Below, one piece after another: positions 43,768 through 52,370 of a stretch of DNA of 64,000 bases. Each line of letters starts with the position of its first letter. Positions within the stretch are counted from its first letter, which is position 1. The notes beneath the pieces were generated by a model. That model was given only the letters and a program-made list of their open reading frames with translations, had not been told where the DNA came from and searched no databases. A program made the position numbers and the translations under genes. This stretch comes from Candidatus Coprenecus pullistercoris (GTDB lineage Bacteria; Bacteroidota; Bacteroidia; Bacteroidales; UBA932), in contig DXAT01000082.1 of the NCBI GenBank assembly GCA_019116965.1, forward strand, positions 1 through 64,000, given 5' to 3'.

Positions 43768-44403
43768 ATGACTTTTCCGAGCCCTATTACAAAAACAGCT
43801 GCAATGGTGGCAGTCCTCTGGACTGCTGCCATTGTTGTATCATGCAGCAACAAGCTGAAGAACATAGATGCGGACAAGATAGCGGAGGCTCCTACTCAGG
43901 TCGTACTGAATATGGATGCGTCCCAGACCGAGAACGGCATGGTCCAGATGAGGCTTGCGGCGGACAGGATGGAGCGTTATGAGACAGGAGAGAAGGAGTC
44001 AAAGGAGATTTTCCCGGAGGGTTTCAGGGTGCTTGCCTATAACGAGGAGGGTCTGCTTGAGACCAGGATTGTCTCCGATCAGGCCCTGCATACCGTCTCG
44101 GGAGACAACGAGCAGTGGTCTGCTTACGGCAATGTCGTGATAAACAACTTCATCAAGGGAGAGAAGATAGAGACCGACACGCTCTACTGGGACAGGGAGA
44201 AGCAGAGGATATATACGGACTGTTATGTGAGGCTCTCTTCTCCCCAGGGCTTTATGCAGGGATACGGCTTGGAGTCGGACGAGAGGGCAAGAAACGCCCA
44301 GCTCCTACGCCCGTTCGACAGTTACGGCATTGTCTCCGATGACTCGACAGGCAGCAGATATGTGGATACCGTTAATTTTATCGGGCCTAATTACAAGAGA
44401 TAA
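43768..44403 (+). CDS. lptC: LPS export lipoprotein LptC
   Basis: A 211-residue protein. Residues 1-26 form a lipoprotein signal ending VVSC with C26 as the lipidated cysteine. The body is rich in short beta strands of the LptC/OstA jellyroll type: LAADRMERYETGEKESKEIFPEGFRVLAYNEEGLLETRIVSDQAL, then GNVVINNFIKGEKIETDTLYWD. It would pass lipopolysaccharide from LptB2FG to LptA. It starts two bases after the TPR gene stop. Confidence 0.85.
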   Translation: MTFPSPITKTAAMVAVLWTAAIVVSCSNKLKNIDADKIAEAPTQVVLNMDASQTENGMVQMRLAADRMERYETGEKESKEIFPEGFRVLAYNEEGLLETRIVSDQALHTVSGDNEQWSAYGNVVINNFIKGEKIETDTLYWDREKQRIYTDCYVRLSSPQGFMQGYGLESDERARNAQLLRPFDSYGIVSDDSTGSRYVDTVNFIGPNYKR

Positions 44404-44414
44404 AATAAAATTAC

Positions 44415-44422
44415 TATCTTCG
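44415..44422 (+). promoter_or_regulatory. -7-like box upstream of the ppiD-like gene
   Basis: TATCTTCG, one base off the consensus, 35 bases before the ATG at 44458; a possible internal promoter. Confidence 0.35.
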
Positions 44423-44457
44423 CATCCTATTTTCAGAATGTTGTAAATTGAAATAAA

Positions 44458-46554
44458 ATGGCAGTTTTAGAGAAAATACGAGTCAAGCTCGGTATTCTTA
44501 TCACAGTGCTCATAGCGGTGGCGCTGTTATCGTTTATTATAGATCCCCAGACTCTGGAGACGACTCTCGGGTATTTCTCGTCCAAGTATGATGTCGGAAA
44601 GATCGACGGCAAGAAGGTGCGTTACGAGGATTTCCAGAAAGAGGTGGACTATTATACTAACATATACACGCTTACGACTGGTTCCCAGTCTGTATCAGAG
44701 GAAGTTTCCCAGGCGCTCAACGAGTCTGCATGGCAGAACCTCATCGCACAGCGCTATATCATACCCCAGATTCAGAAAGCCGGCATCAATGTGGGCAATC
44801 AGGAGCTTGTGAGCATAACACGCGGAGACCATATCTCGCCTGTGTTGCTTCAGGACGCTACATTCATGGATGCCTCCGGCAATTTCAGCAGTGACAGGCT
44901 CGTGGAGTTCCTTCAGGCCATGTCGGCTGATCCGGGCGGAAGTCTTGCCGCTTACTGGGACTTCCTGCAGCAGAACATGAAGACACAGCAGTATTTCACT
45001 AAATACAACTCCCTGCTTTCCGGTAGCGATATCGTTACTCCCGTGGAGCTCCGCAGGCAGATAGAGGACAACAACACCTCGTCTGATGTGGAGTTTGTGC
45101 TGGTACCCTTCGGATATCAGACCGACACTACCCTCAAGGTATCGGACGAGGAGATAAAGGCGTATTACGATGCCCACAAGGACAATTACCGTCAGACCGC
45201 TTCCCGTGATGTGGAGTTCGTCGCCTATGAGGTGGTTCCTTCGGAGGCTGACATCCAGGCTGCCAAGGATGAGATAGACGCTCTTTTCGATGAGTTCTCC
45301 AGGACTGACAACCTGAAGGGCTTCCTCTCGCTCAATTCTGACATTCCCCTTCAGGACTATTATTTCAAGGAAGGAGAGCTTGTATATTCTTTGAGTGCGG
45401 AGGTGGATGAGTTTGTATTCAGCCGCAATCCCGGTGTGATGCCGGTGTTCCGGAAAGACAACAGCTTCTATGCTGTCCGTGTCAATGATATAAGGAATAT
45501 GTCCGACTCGGTATATCTGCATCAGATAGTCCTCGACTACAGCCAGGATGCCCTTGCCGACAGTCTTGTAGGTGTGATTGAGTATGGCGGGGACTTTGCC
45601 GTTCTTGCCGGTCAGTACTCATTGGCCCAGAGCCCCGATCCGGCCCGTCCCGGTGATTATGGATGGATTACCCAGGAAAACCTGCCCCGTGAGATGATGG
45701 ATGTCATGTCAATGAGGACAGGCGCTGCGGCCAAGATAAGGACGAATATGGGGCTGCATGTGGTGTATGTGTCCGACAGGACGGAGCCTGTAAAGAAGGC
45801 CCAGGTGGCCGTTCTCTGTAAGGAGGCCATGCCCGGAAAGGAGACATTCCAGGACTTCTATGCGCAGGCCAATGACCTGGCTTCCCGTTGCGACGGAAAG
45901 ATAGAGAACTTCGACAGGATTGCCCTGGAGGAGAGCCTGCCGGTCGTACCTGCCAACAGGGTGCTTGAGAGCGCACGGCAGCTTTCGAGGTATGACGGTG
46001 TCAGGGAGGTCATCCGCTGGATATATGATGACGATACGAAGGTGGGAGATGTGTCGCCTATCATCACTGTCAACAATGACATATATTTTGTAGTGGCCCT
46101 GAAGCAGATTCACGAGGAAGGCTATCAGCCGCTCAGCGAGGTGGCATCTTCGATCAGATTTATCCTTACGGCCCAGAAGAGAGCTGAGAAGGTGAAGAAC
46201 GAGGTGGCTTCCAAGATAGCCGGCCTTACTGACATGAATGCCATAGCTGTGGCTCTCGGTCAGACAGTGAGCACGAAGACAGGTATTACATTCGGATCAC
46301 TGTCAGGCAACTCGACAGAGCCTGCTTTTGTAGGAGCTGTGGCAGGCGCTGAGCCTGGAGTCATCAGCGGACCGGTAGCGGGCCGGATAGGAGTGTATGT
46401 GTTCCGTGTGACCAACCGTGAGACGGGAGCTTTCTACACTGAGGATGATGCCAAAGTGGCTGCAGCGCAGGCACAGGCATTCCAGATCAACAGCGTCCCT
46501 TCGGTCTTCATGGAAAGGGCCGATATAAAGGACAACAGAGCCAGATTCTTTTAG
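44458..46554 (+). CDS. Membrane-anchored peptidyl-prolyl isomerase (PpiD/SurA type)
   Basis: A 698-residue protein with one N-terminal membrane helix (LGILITVLIAVALLSFII, about 11-28), an N-terminal SurA_N-like chaperone domain, and a parvulin rotamase domain near residues 330-440 (LHQIVLDYSQDALADSL, SPDPARPGDYGWITQENLP, NMGLHVVYVSDR). A second, degenerate parvulin-like unit may follow. It assists folding of secreted and outer-membrane proteins in the periplasm. It closes the coaX-to-ppiD envelope run and is followed by a strong terminator. Confidence 0.9.
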   Translation: MAVLEKIRVKLGILITVLIAVALLSFIIDPQTLETTLGYFSSKYDVGKIDGKKVRYEDFQKEVDYYTNIYTLTTGSQSVSEEVSQALNESAWQNLIAQRYIIPQIQKAGINVGNQELVSITRGDHISPVLLQDATFMDASGNFSSDRLVEFLQAMSADPGGSLAAYWDFLQQNMKTQQYFTKYNSLLSGSDIVTPVELRRQIEDNNTSSDVEFVLVPFGYQTDTTLKVSDEEIKAYYDAHKDNYRQTASRDVEFVAYEVVPSEADIQAAKDEIDALFDEFSRTDNLKGFLSLNSDIPLQDYYFKEGELVYSLSAEVDEFVFSRNPGVMPVFRKDNSFYAVRVNDIRNMSDSVYLHQIVLDYSQDALADSLVGVIEYGGDFAVLAGQYSLAQSPDPARPGDYGWITQENLPREMMDVMSMRTGAAAKIRTNMGLHVVYVSDRTEPVKKAQVAVLCKEAMPGKETFQDFYAQANDLASRCDGKIENFDRIALEESLPVVPANRVLESARQLSRYDGVREVIRWIYDDDTKVGDVSPIITVNNDIYFVVALKQIHEEGYQPLSEVASSIRFILTAQKRAEKVKNEVASKIAGLTDMNAIAVALGQTVSTKTGITFGSLSGNSTEPAFVGAVAGAEPGVISGPVAGRIGVYVFRVTNRETGAFYTEDDAKVAAAQAQAFQINSVPSVFMERADIKDNRARFF

Positions 46555-46578
46555 GAATCTATTCTGAAGGAGATATTC

Positions 46579-46614
46579 GCAGCCGGTTTCTTGCATGGAC
46601 CGGCTGCTTTTTTT
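46579..46614 (+). terminator. Intrinsic terminator after the ppiD-like gene
   Basis: Perfect stem GCAGCCGGT / ACCGGCTGC with an 11-nt loop, followed by seven T. The last T is also the first base of the next -7 box. Confidence 0.9.
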
Positions 46615-46621
46615 ATATTTG
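46614..46621 (+). promoter_or_regulatory. -7 promoter box abutting the terminator
   Basis: TATATTTG, 12 bases before the ATG at 46634, starting within the terminator T-run. Confidence 0.5.
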
Positions 46622-46633
46622 CCTCCAAACCGT

Positions 46634-47641
46634 ATGATTATGAGAAGTTGGATATGTGTGACGGTTATCATGGCACTTTTTCTTACTGTCGGTGCGTACG
46701 CCCGCAACAGCCGTTATATCGTATTCTGGAATCTGGAGAATTATTTCGATCCGTTTGATGATTCGCTTACCCTTGATGATGAGTTTACTCCGGACGGCTA
46801 CCGGCGATGGACATGGAACAGATTTATAGCCAAGCGCAATCTGATTGCCAAGACCTTGCTGTCCATGCATGACCGGTATGGAGATTTTCCGCTGATGGCG
46901 GCCTTTGCCGAAGTGGAGAACCGGATGGTACTGCGTCAGCTTACCATGCATACTGCATTGGCAAAGCTCGGCTACGGCATTGTCCACAGGGATTCTCCGG
47001 ACAGCCGTGGTATTGATGTGGCCCTTATCTACCGGGAGGAATTCTTCCGAGTCCTGGAAGTGGAGACTATCGGAGTCCTCACCGGCCGTGAGAGACCTAC
47101 AAGGGATATTCTTCATGTCACCGGCATCTTGACAGCGGAGGGGGATACCGTGCATGTCTTTGTGAACCACTGGCCGTCTAAATTCGGAGGGGAGGAGTAT
47201 TCACGGCCTTTCCGCCAGGCGGCTTCCGACACGCTGTGCCGGGCTGTTCTCGCATTAAGTGACAGCCTTGCCGGGGAACTCCCCGCCGTGGTCGTTACCG
47301 GAGATTTCAACGATACCCCGGATTCACCGCCTGTACGGTCGCTTGTGGCTGCGACCGGTCTTCTCAATCTGTCTAATCCGCTGCATGAGGCCGGGCGCGG
47401 GACTTTGAAGTACAACGGCAGATGGGAGCTTATTGATCATTTTCTCGTGAGTGCTTTTCTGGAAGGCTCCGTCATGGAGATATATTCTCATCATATGCTG
47501 CTTGAGGAGGACAGCAAGTATCTGGGAGTAAAGCCACGACGCTCTTTCTACGGCCCGGTGTGGCACGGCGGCGCCAGCGACCATCTGCCCATAGTGCTTC
47601 TGCTGCCCTCAGTCTCTCAGGCATCCGACAGGTACGAATAG
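46634..47641 (+). CDS. Secreted endonuclease/exonuclease/phosphatase family protein
   Basis: A 335-residue protein with a signal peptide ([17 protein letters not shown]) and an EEP fold: [23 protein letters not shown] (metal glutamate), [43 protein letters not shown] and the C-terminal [13 protein letters not shown] (catalytic aspartate-histidine). All EEP active-site blocks are present. It is likely periplasmic or extracellular; the substrate could be nucleic acid or a phosphoester. The start at 46634 sits 12 bases after the -7 box; a second ATG six bases later is possible. Confidence 0.87.
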   Translation: MIMRSWICVTVIMALFLTVGAYARNSRYIVFWNLENYFDPFDDSLTLDDEFTPDGYRRWTWNRFIAKRNLIAKTLLSMHDRYGDFPLMAAFAEVENRMVLRQLTMHTALAKLGYGIVHRDSPDSRGIDVALIYREEFFRVLEVETIGVLTGRERPTRDILHVTGILTAEGDTVHVFVNHWPSKFGGEEYSRPFRQAASDTLCRAVLALSDSLAGELPAVVVTGDFNDTPDSPPVRSLVAATGLLNLSNPLHEAGRGTLKYNGRWELIDHFLVSAFLEGSVMEIYSHHMLLEEDSKYLGVKPRRSFYGPVWHGGASDHLPIVLLLPSVSQASDRYE

Positions 47642-47697
47642 GACGCCGTCTTCATTGTGGCACTTGGCCGAAAAGTGACATTTTCAAAGAAATTCGC

Positions 47698-47705
47698 TAT
47701 CTTTG
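47698..47705 (+). promoter_or_regulatory. -7 promoter box for thyA-folA
   Basis: TATCTTTG, 22 bases before the thyA ATG. Confidence 0.5.
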
Positions 47706-47727
47706 GAGGAACTTAAGAATTATTTTC

Positions 47728-48522
47728 ATGAAGCAGTATCTGGAGCTTTTGCAGCATATCATGGATAACGGTCATGTCAAGTCGGACCGGACGGGCACCG
47801 GCACTAAGTCCGTTTTCGGCTATCAGATGAGGTTCGACCTCTCGGAGGGATTCCCGCTCCTGACGACCAAGAAAGTCCATCTGCGCTCGATTATATACGA
47901 ATTGCTGTGGTTTATCAAGGGAGACACCAACATAAAGTACCTGCATGACCACAATGTGACCATCTGGGATGAATGGGCAGATGCCGACGGCAATCTCGGT
48001 CCGGTCTATGGTCATCAGTGGCGTTCGTGGCCGGCTCCCGACGGACGGACCATCGACCAGCTCTCTCAGGTGCTGGACTCGCTCAAGCGCAATCCGGATT
48101 CCCGCAGGCATATCGTCTCGGCCTGGAATCCGGCGGAAGTGGACCGGATGGCCCTGCCCCCCTGCCACACCCTCTTCCAGTTCTACGTGGCCGATGGCAG
48201 GCTCTCCTGCCAGCTCTATCAGCGCAGTGCGGATGTTTTTCTGGGAGTGCCGTTCAACATCGCCTCGTATGCCCTGCTGACCATGATGATCGCTCAGGAA
48301 TGCGGATATGTCCCCGGTGATTTTGTACACACATTCGGAGATGTGCATATATACCTCAATCACTTCGACCAGGTCCGTGAGCAGCTTTCCCGCACTCCCA
48401 GGCCGTTGCCGCGGATGATTCTCAATCCGGAAGTACATTCGGTATTCGATTTCGACTATCCTGATTTTACTCTGGAGGGCTATGACCCCTGGCCGGCCAT
48501 CAAGGCTCCCGTCGCAGTTTGA
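47728..48522 (+). CDS. thyA: Thymidylate synthase
   Basis: A 264-residue ThyA, the same length as the E. coli enzyme. [19 protein letters not shown] binds the dUMP phosphate, [12 protein letters not shown] carries the nucleophile C146, [20 protein letters not shown] and [12 protein letters not shown] complete the site. It methylates dUMP to dTMP using methylene-tetrahydrofolate and releases dihydrofolate. The folA gene starts 13 bp downstream, so the enzyme that recycles its product is co-transcribed. Confidence 0.98.
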   Translation: MKQYLELLQHIMDNGHVKSDRTGTGTKSVFGYQMRFDLSEGFPLLTTKKVHLRSIIYELLWFIKGDTNIKYLHDHNVTIWDEWADADGNLGPVYGHQWRSWPAPDGRTIDQLSQVLDSLKRNPDSRRHIVSAWNPAEVDRMALPPCHTLFQFYVADGRLSCQLYQRSADVFLGVPFNIASYALLTMMIAQECGYVPGDFVHTFGDVHIYLNHFDQVREQLSRTPRPLPRMILNPEVHSVFDFDYPDFTLEGYDPWPAIKAPVAV

Positions 48523-48535
48523 TAAATACCAGTCT

Positions 48536-49045
48536 ATGATATCGATAATAGTAGCAAAGGCCCGTAACAACGCTATCGGACGGGACAATCAGATGCTCTG
48601 GCACATATCCGGAGACTTGAAGTATTTCAAGAAAGTCACACTGGGCCATCCTGTCATTATGGGATACAATACCTGGCTGTCCATAGGAGCAAAACCGCTT
48701 CCCGGCAGGAAAAATATCGTGGTAAGCCGCAGGCACAGTGCGCTTCATGAGTGCGGTGCGGAGTTCTGCAGTACTTTGGAAGAGGCTCTTGCAGCTGCCC
48801 GGACTTCCGGAACGGGTTCGGAAGAGATATTCGTTATCGGGGGCGGACAGCTTTATGCTCGGGCTATGTCATTGGCTGACAGACTGTATATTACGGAGGT
48901 GGATACATCTGTCGATGATGCTCAGGTGTATTTCCCTGAGATAGAGCCCGCCATATGGTCTGAGGAGACCAGGTCTGCTCTTCTGCATGACGACAGGTCG
49001 GGTTACGACTATGCGTTTGTGACCTATGCCAGAAAAGTTTTGTAA
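48536..49045 (+). CDS. folA: Dihydrofolate reductase
   Basis: A 169-residue DHFR. The N-terminal ISIIVAKARNNAIGRDNQMLWHISGDLKYFKKVT holds the Met20-like loop and the substrate region, VIMGYNTWLSIGAKPLPGRKNIVVSR the NADPH phosphate site, and IFVIGGGQLYARAM the cofactor glycine loop. It reduces dihydrofolate made by ThyA. The usual active-site acidic residue is present as D27 in GDLKYF. The -33 element of the tRNA-Ala promoter overlaps its last codons. Confidence 0.96.
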   Translation: MISIIVAKARNNAIGRDNQMLWHISGDLKYFKKVTLGHPVIMGYNTWLSIGAKPLPGRKNIVVSRRHSALHECGAEFCSTLEEALAAARTSGTGSEEIFVIGGGQLYARAMSLADRLYITEVDTSVDDAQVYFPEIEPAIWSEETRSALLHDDRSGYDYAFVTYARKVL

Positions 49046-49068
49046 ATAAAAAAATTGCCTTATCTTTG
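49039..49068 (+). promoter_or_regulatory. Promoter for tRNA-Ala
   Basis: TTTG at 49039-49042 and TATCTTTG at 49061-49068, 18 bases apart, close to the Bacteroidetes -33/-7 arrangement. Confidence 0.6.
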
Positions 49069-49094
49069 CAGCCTCACTTCGAAGAGTGGGTGAC

Positions 49095-49168
49095 GGGGCA
49101 TTAGCTCATTTGGCTAGAGCGCGACACTGGCAGTGTCGAGGTAACCGGTTCGACTCCGGTATGCTCCA
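49095..49168 (+). tRNA. tRNA-Ala (anticodon GGC)
   Basis: A 74-nt cloverleaf. The acceptor stem GGGGCAT pairs with ATGCTCC (one G-U), the anticodon stem CGACA/TGTCG encloses loop CTGGCAG with anticodon GGC, and the T arm is ACCGG-TTCGACT-CCGGT. Discriminator A at 49168; CCA is not encoded. It reads GCC (and GCU) alanine codons. Confidence 0.96.
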
Positions 49169-49180
49169 CTTCTTATTCAG

Positions 49181-49211
49181 ACAGGCCTGTTCTTATCTCA
49201 GGCCTGTTTTT
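49181..49211 (+). terminator. Intrinsic terminator after tRNA-Ala
   Basis: Stem ACAGGCCTG / CAGGCCTGT with a 9-nt loop, followed by a T-run. Confidence 0.85.
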
Positions 49212-49212
49212 A

Positions 49213-50178
49213 TTATAGATTGCTGATACGCAGGGCGGTATTGCGCCGCAGATGCTCCTGGTACAGGGTTAGCTCCTGCAGGTGATAGTTGCCTAAGGGG
49301 AATGTGGACGCCAGGGACGGTGCGTAGTAATGCTCCGGGTCAAGACCGTCCACGATCAGCAGGTGACAGACGGTGTCTACGGTGACGGTCACCGAGTCGT
49401 TGAGGACTGCAGGAGTGGCGTCAGTGGTCCAGTTCACAGGATTGATGCAGACATCGGTAGGGGAGAGGACCTCGCAGGCGGCTTCCGGAGCGGCAACGGA
49501 GTTGTAGCAGATGATGGTGCCGGTGCCGGTCGAGTCTGTGGCCGGAAGCAGTTGGGGGTATTGCGCCAGCTCTTCGTCCGAGATGCGGTAGCCGATGGCG
49601 TAGGCGGCGGCCATCCGCTCATAGGCTTCTGCCGGGAGATGCTTGACCAGTTCCACCACTGCCTTGCCGCCCTGACTGAATCCGGCCAGGACGAATGGCT
49701 TTCCGTTATTGTAATGTTCCAGATAATAGTCGAATGCCTCGCTGACATCCTCCATCGACAGGGGGAACAGCTCTTCGACAGCTGCCTCTCCGTCCATCCA
49801 GACGTTGAGGGTTATCTGCCGGTAGTAGGGGCAGTAGAAGCCGTATTGTCCCTGGGCGAAGATGCCCTCAGCCAGCTCGACCGAGGGCAGGAACGCCTCT
49901 ATGTGGTCGGTGCGGCTGTAGTCAGAATAGCGGCAGAGCTGTCCGTCCTCAGCGCTCCAGTCCCAGACGCAGGTGGGCAGGATGTAGAAAATGTCCGCTT
50001 CCGGGGCCGCTGCCGGTTCTGAGATATACCAGGCTGCTTTGTCCGACCATTCGGGAGCAGCGGGTATAAAAGTATCAGTCCCGCCGCTTTGGGTGCGGCA
50101 GGACGATACTGTAACTGTTGCGAGTGCCGCCAATGTGAGCAGCAGCACTGCGGATCTACTTGGTGCCGAAGAGTACAT
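49213..50178 (-). CDS. DUF3089 lipoprotein, alpha/beta-hydrolase fold
   Basis: A 321-residue protein. The N-terminus is a lipoprotein signal ending VSSC (C27). DUF3089 features: DIFYILPTCVWDW, FAQGQYGFYCPYYRQIT, the nucleophile elbow LAGFSQGGKAVVEL with its serine, and DGLDPEHYYAP near the end. Members are thought to be esterases or lipases of the envelope; substrate unknown. Its first 23 bp overlap the end of the upstream DPP-III-like gene on the same strand, so the two are co-expressed. Confidence 0.83.
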   Translation of the reverse strand: MYSSAPSRSAVLLLTLAALATVTVSSCRTQSGGTDTFIPAAPEWSDKAAWYISEPAAAPEADIFYILPTCVWDWSAEDGQLCRYSDYSRTDHIEAFLPSVELAEGIFAQGQYGFYCPYYRQITLNVWMDGEAAVEELFPLSMEDVSEAFDYYLEHYNNGKPFVLAGFSQGGKAVVELVKHLPAEAYERMAAAYAIGYRISDEELAQYPQLLPATDSTGTGTIICYNSVAAPEAACEVLSPTDVCINPVNWTTDATPAVLNDSVTVTVDTVCHLLIVDGLDPEHYYAPSLASTFPLGNYHLQELTLYQEHLRRNTALRISNL

Positions 50179-51805
50179 CGGGGCCCTGGATGAAGAAGAT
50201 GTCCTTGGGAATACCGGCTGCGTTGATGCGGTCGAGATCGGCCTGGAGGGCGGGGGTTATGCCGCCGTTCTTCTCACGGAACTCGGTGGCGAAGGCTACA
50301 TCACCGTTACCCTGGGTGGTCAGGATCAGGTCTGCCCAGGCGTTGATGGCTGCCTTGGACTTCTCGAAATCGATTACATAGAGACCGTCGGCATTGCGGC
50401 TGAAAGCGCCCTGCTGCTCCATGAAGTTGAAGCACATCATATTGGCCTTGCCGTGCGAGGATGCGGCTCCGAAACGTACCGAGCGGAAGATGCCTGCGAT
50501 GTAGGTGGTGACGGCATCCTCAATGCTGATACCGGTAATCTCGCCTTTCTCTATGAGGTTGCATACCATGAAGAGTCCGAGGATGTCGGCCTTGGCTTCT
50601 TCCCATGAAGTCTTCTCGGTGCCCATGGCCGCGTCTACGCTGCCCTTGCCGTTGATGGTTTCCTTGATGCCCAGGCCGTGAGCTACTTCATGGAAGGTTA
50701 CGTTCCAGAAGAAGGCATCGAATTTCAGGTGCTCGTGGTCTTCGGGTGCGAGTACCAGCTCACCTATCGGGAGGAGGATCTTGTCGAACTTGGCCTGCAT
50801 CGAGTTGCGCAGCTGAAGGCGGCGGGTACCCTTCATGGCGTGTACACGCTCGTCGTTGGGCAGATTGATGGCGATGGTCTTGCTGCCGGCGTTGCAGTCT
50901 CCGGCGTAGAACACTACATCATACACATTGAGGTCGGAAGAGGTGCCGGGAACGAATGTCTTGTATTCGGGCTTGCAGGGCAGCTCTTTCTGCAGGGCGG
51001 GAAGCATGGCTACGAACTTGGCTAAGTCCTTGCTGCGCTCGGTGTCCTTGAGCAGGATGAATGACTCATAGGAGGTCTTGGTCTCCTGGAACTTGTCATC
51101 GTAGCTCTCGATGGGGCCGATGACGAAGTCTATTTTGCTGTCCTTCATGTCCATCCAGGCGAGGTCGCTGGCTAAGTACTCATCGGTCCTGAATGCGTCG
51201 ATGCGTTTGAGCAGGTAGTTCTTCAGGCCCGGGTCCTCGGCCAGGTCTGCGGCCTGCTGCATGAGCTCACACATACGGTTCACCTGCTCGGCGTATTCCT
51301 CATGGTACCATACGGTCTTCAGCTTGCCGTTCTCATCGCGGCGGAGCACTGTGTACCAGGACGACTTATTCGGGTCATCGTAGGCGTTGAACTCCTCAAG
51401 GGTAATGTCGGCGGGGTAGTAGGTGCATACATCGGGTTTGGCACCGTAACCATCAATGAAGGGGCTGTTGTCATCGAGGCGGTCCCACGGGCCGTAATTG
51501 ATATAGGCAAACTGTTTCGCATAGGGATCGGAGATGGTGTCTATAAGGCTCTTGTCTCCGAATGTCTGCTGCCAGAAAAGGTCGTCGGCAATCTGGCCGA
51601 TCTGGAAGAAGAGTTCCACGATCTGATGCTCGTTGTCGCTCAGCTGGGAGGCCAGCGGCGATGTCAGCTCGAAGGGAGCGTACTCCTCTACTTTCTGTTT
51701 CATAGGTGATTCAGTCTGATTTCCTGCGCAGGATGAGATTCCTGCCGCTGCTGCCGTTCCTATCAGGGCGGCGCAGATGGATTTGGCTGTGGTGTTGATT
51801 TTCAT
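50156..51805 (-). CDS. Dipeptidyl-peptidase III-like zinc lipoprotein (M49 type)
   Basis: A 549-residue protein with a lipoprotein signal ending ISSC (C26). The zinc site is FHEVAHGLG near residue 370 (HExxH) with the downstream glutamate in SWEEAKADILG near 410, the M49-like arrangement. The N-terminal half includes YINYGPWDRLDDNSPF and YYPADIT, known from Bacteroidetes relatives. It probably trims peptides at the cell envelope. Some databases label relatives with unrelated names, so the family rather than the exact activity is asserted. It overlaps the DUF3089 gene by 23 bp. Confidence 0.82.
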   Translation of the reverse strand: MKINTTAKSICAALIGTAAAAGISSCAGNQTESPMKQKVEEYAPFELTSPLASQLSDNEHQIVELFFQIGQIADDLFWQQTFGDKSLIDTISDPYAKQFAYINYGPWDRLDDNSPFIDGYGAKPDVCTYYPADITLEEFNAYDDPNKSSWYTVLRRDENGKLKTVWYHEEYAEQVNRMCELMQQAADLAEDPGLKNYLLKRIDAFRTDEYLASDLAWMDMKDSKIDFVIGPIESYDDKFQETKTSYESFILLKDTERSKDLAKFVAMLPALQKELPCKPEYKTFVPGTSSDLNVYDVVFYAGDCNAGSKTIAINLPNDERVHAMKGTRRLQLRNSMQAKFDKILLPIGELVLAPEDHEHLKFDAFFWNVTFHEVAHGLGIKETINGKGSVDAAMGTEKTSWEEAKADILGLFMVCNLIEKGEITGISIEDAVTTYIAGIFRSVRFGAASSHGKANMMCFNFMEQQGAFSRNADGLYVIDFEKSKAAINAWADLILTTQGNGDVAFATEFREKNGGITPALQADLDRINAAGIPKDIFFIQGPDVLFGTK

Positions 51806-51958
51806 TTATCGCAAAATTTGAGTTTAGTACTTCCTGCAAATTTAACAATAAATATAGATTATTGATTGTTCTTGTTAATGAGATTGACAATAACCTTGAC
51901 CATCATGTCCATCTCTTCCATGCGGCTCTCTGCTATCATCAGCGTGAGAGCAACGAGC

Positions 51959-52007
51959 GTTGAGCACCTGGTTGGCCCAGATGCGGAACTGTGTGCCGCA
52001 CGGGCTC
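51959..52007 (-). pseudogene. Remnant of a RhuM-type protein
   Basis: On the minus strand these bases read SPCGTQFRIWANQVLN. This corresponds to the RhuM hallmark SIRGTQFRQWANKVLK seen in the intact gene at 2871. The surrounding frame is broken: upstream and downstream sequence continues in other frames and no start or PLD-like part can be found. So this is a small fragment of a former gene, or a chance similarity limited to this motif. Confidence 0.45.
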
Positions 52008-52354
52008 GTGGACTCGGTGACTCTATTTTTCTTTCATCTCTCTTCCATTGGTGTCCGACTTTTTCGGCATACCCCACAATCTGTAATTCGGTCATCGCCA
52101 TAACGCACACATATTCATCTGCTTACTGTCGCAGCCTCATAACAGATACAGCGCTTTTTGCCCGGAATCCGCATACATATGGCCCTATCTGTTTTGCCGC
52201 TTTCGGTATATTACATTGAATTACAGGCATTTATGTGAAGAGTGCAATAACAGATACTACTGGGGAGTGAAAGTCAGTGAAATAAATTTACGAAAATGGT
52301 AAGCCGCTATAGGAAGAAGGTTGACCAGTGGTGACAGGGCTGTATGATTTTGCG

Positions 52355-52362
52355 TACATTTG
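52355..52362 (+). promoter_or_regulatory. -7 promoter box for MFS gene 1
   Basis: TACATTTG, eight bases before the ATG at 52371. Confidence 0.5.
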
Positions 52363-52370
52363 CAGCCGGT

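Larger units (their letters stand above)
51806..52370. other. 565-bp region with a RhuM-like remnant and no intact gene
   Basis: No complete gene is supported. The minus strand holds a decayed RhuM-like fragment (see 51959-52007). The right end has the -7 box of the first MFS gene. The rest shows only short open frames on both strands. Confidence 0.55.
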
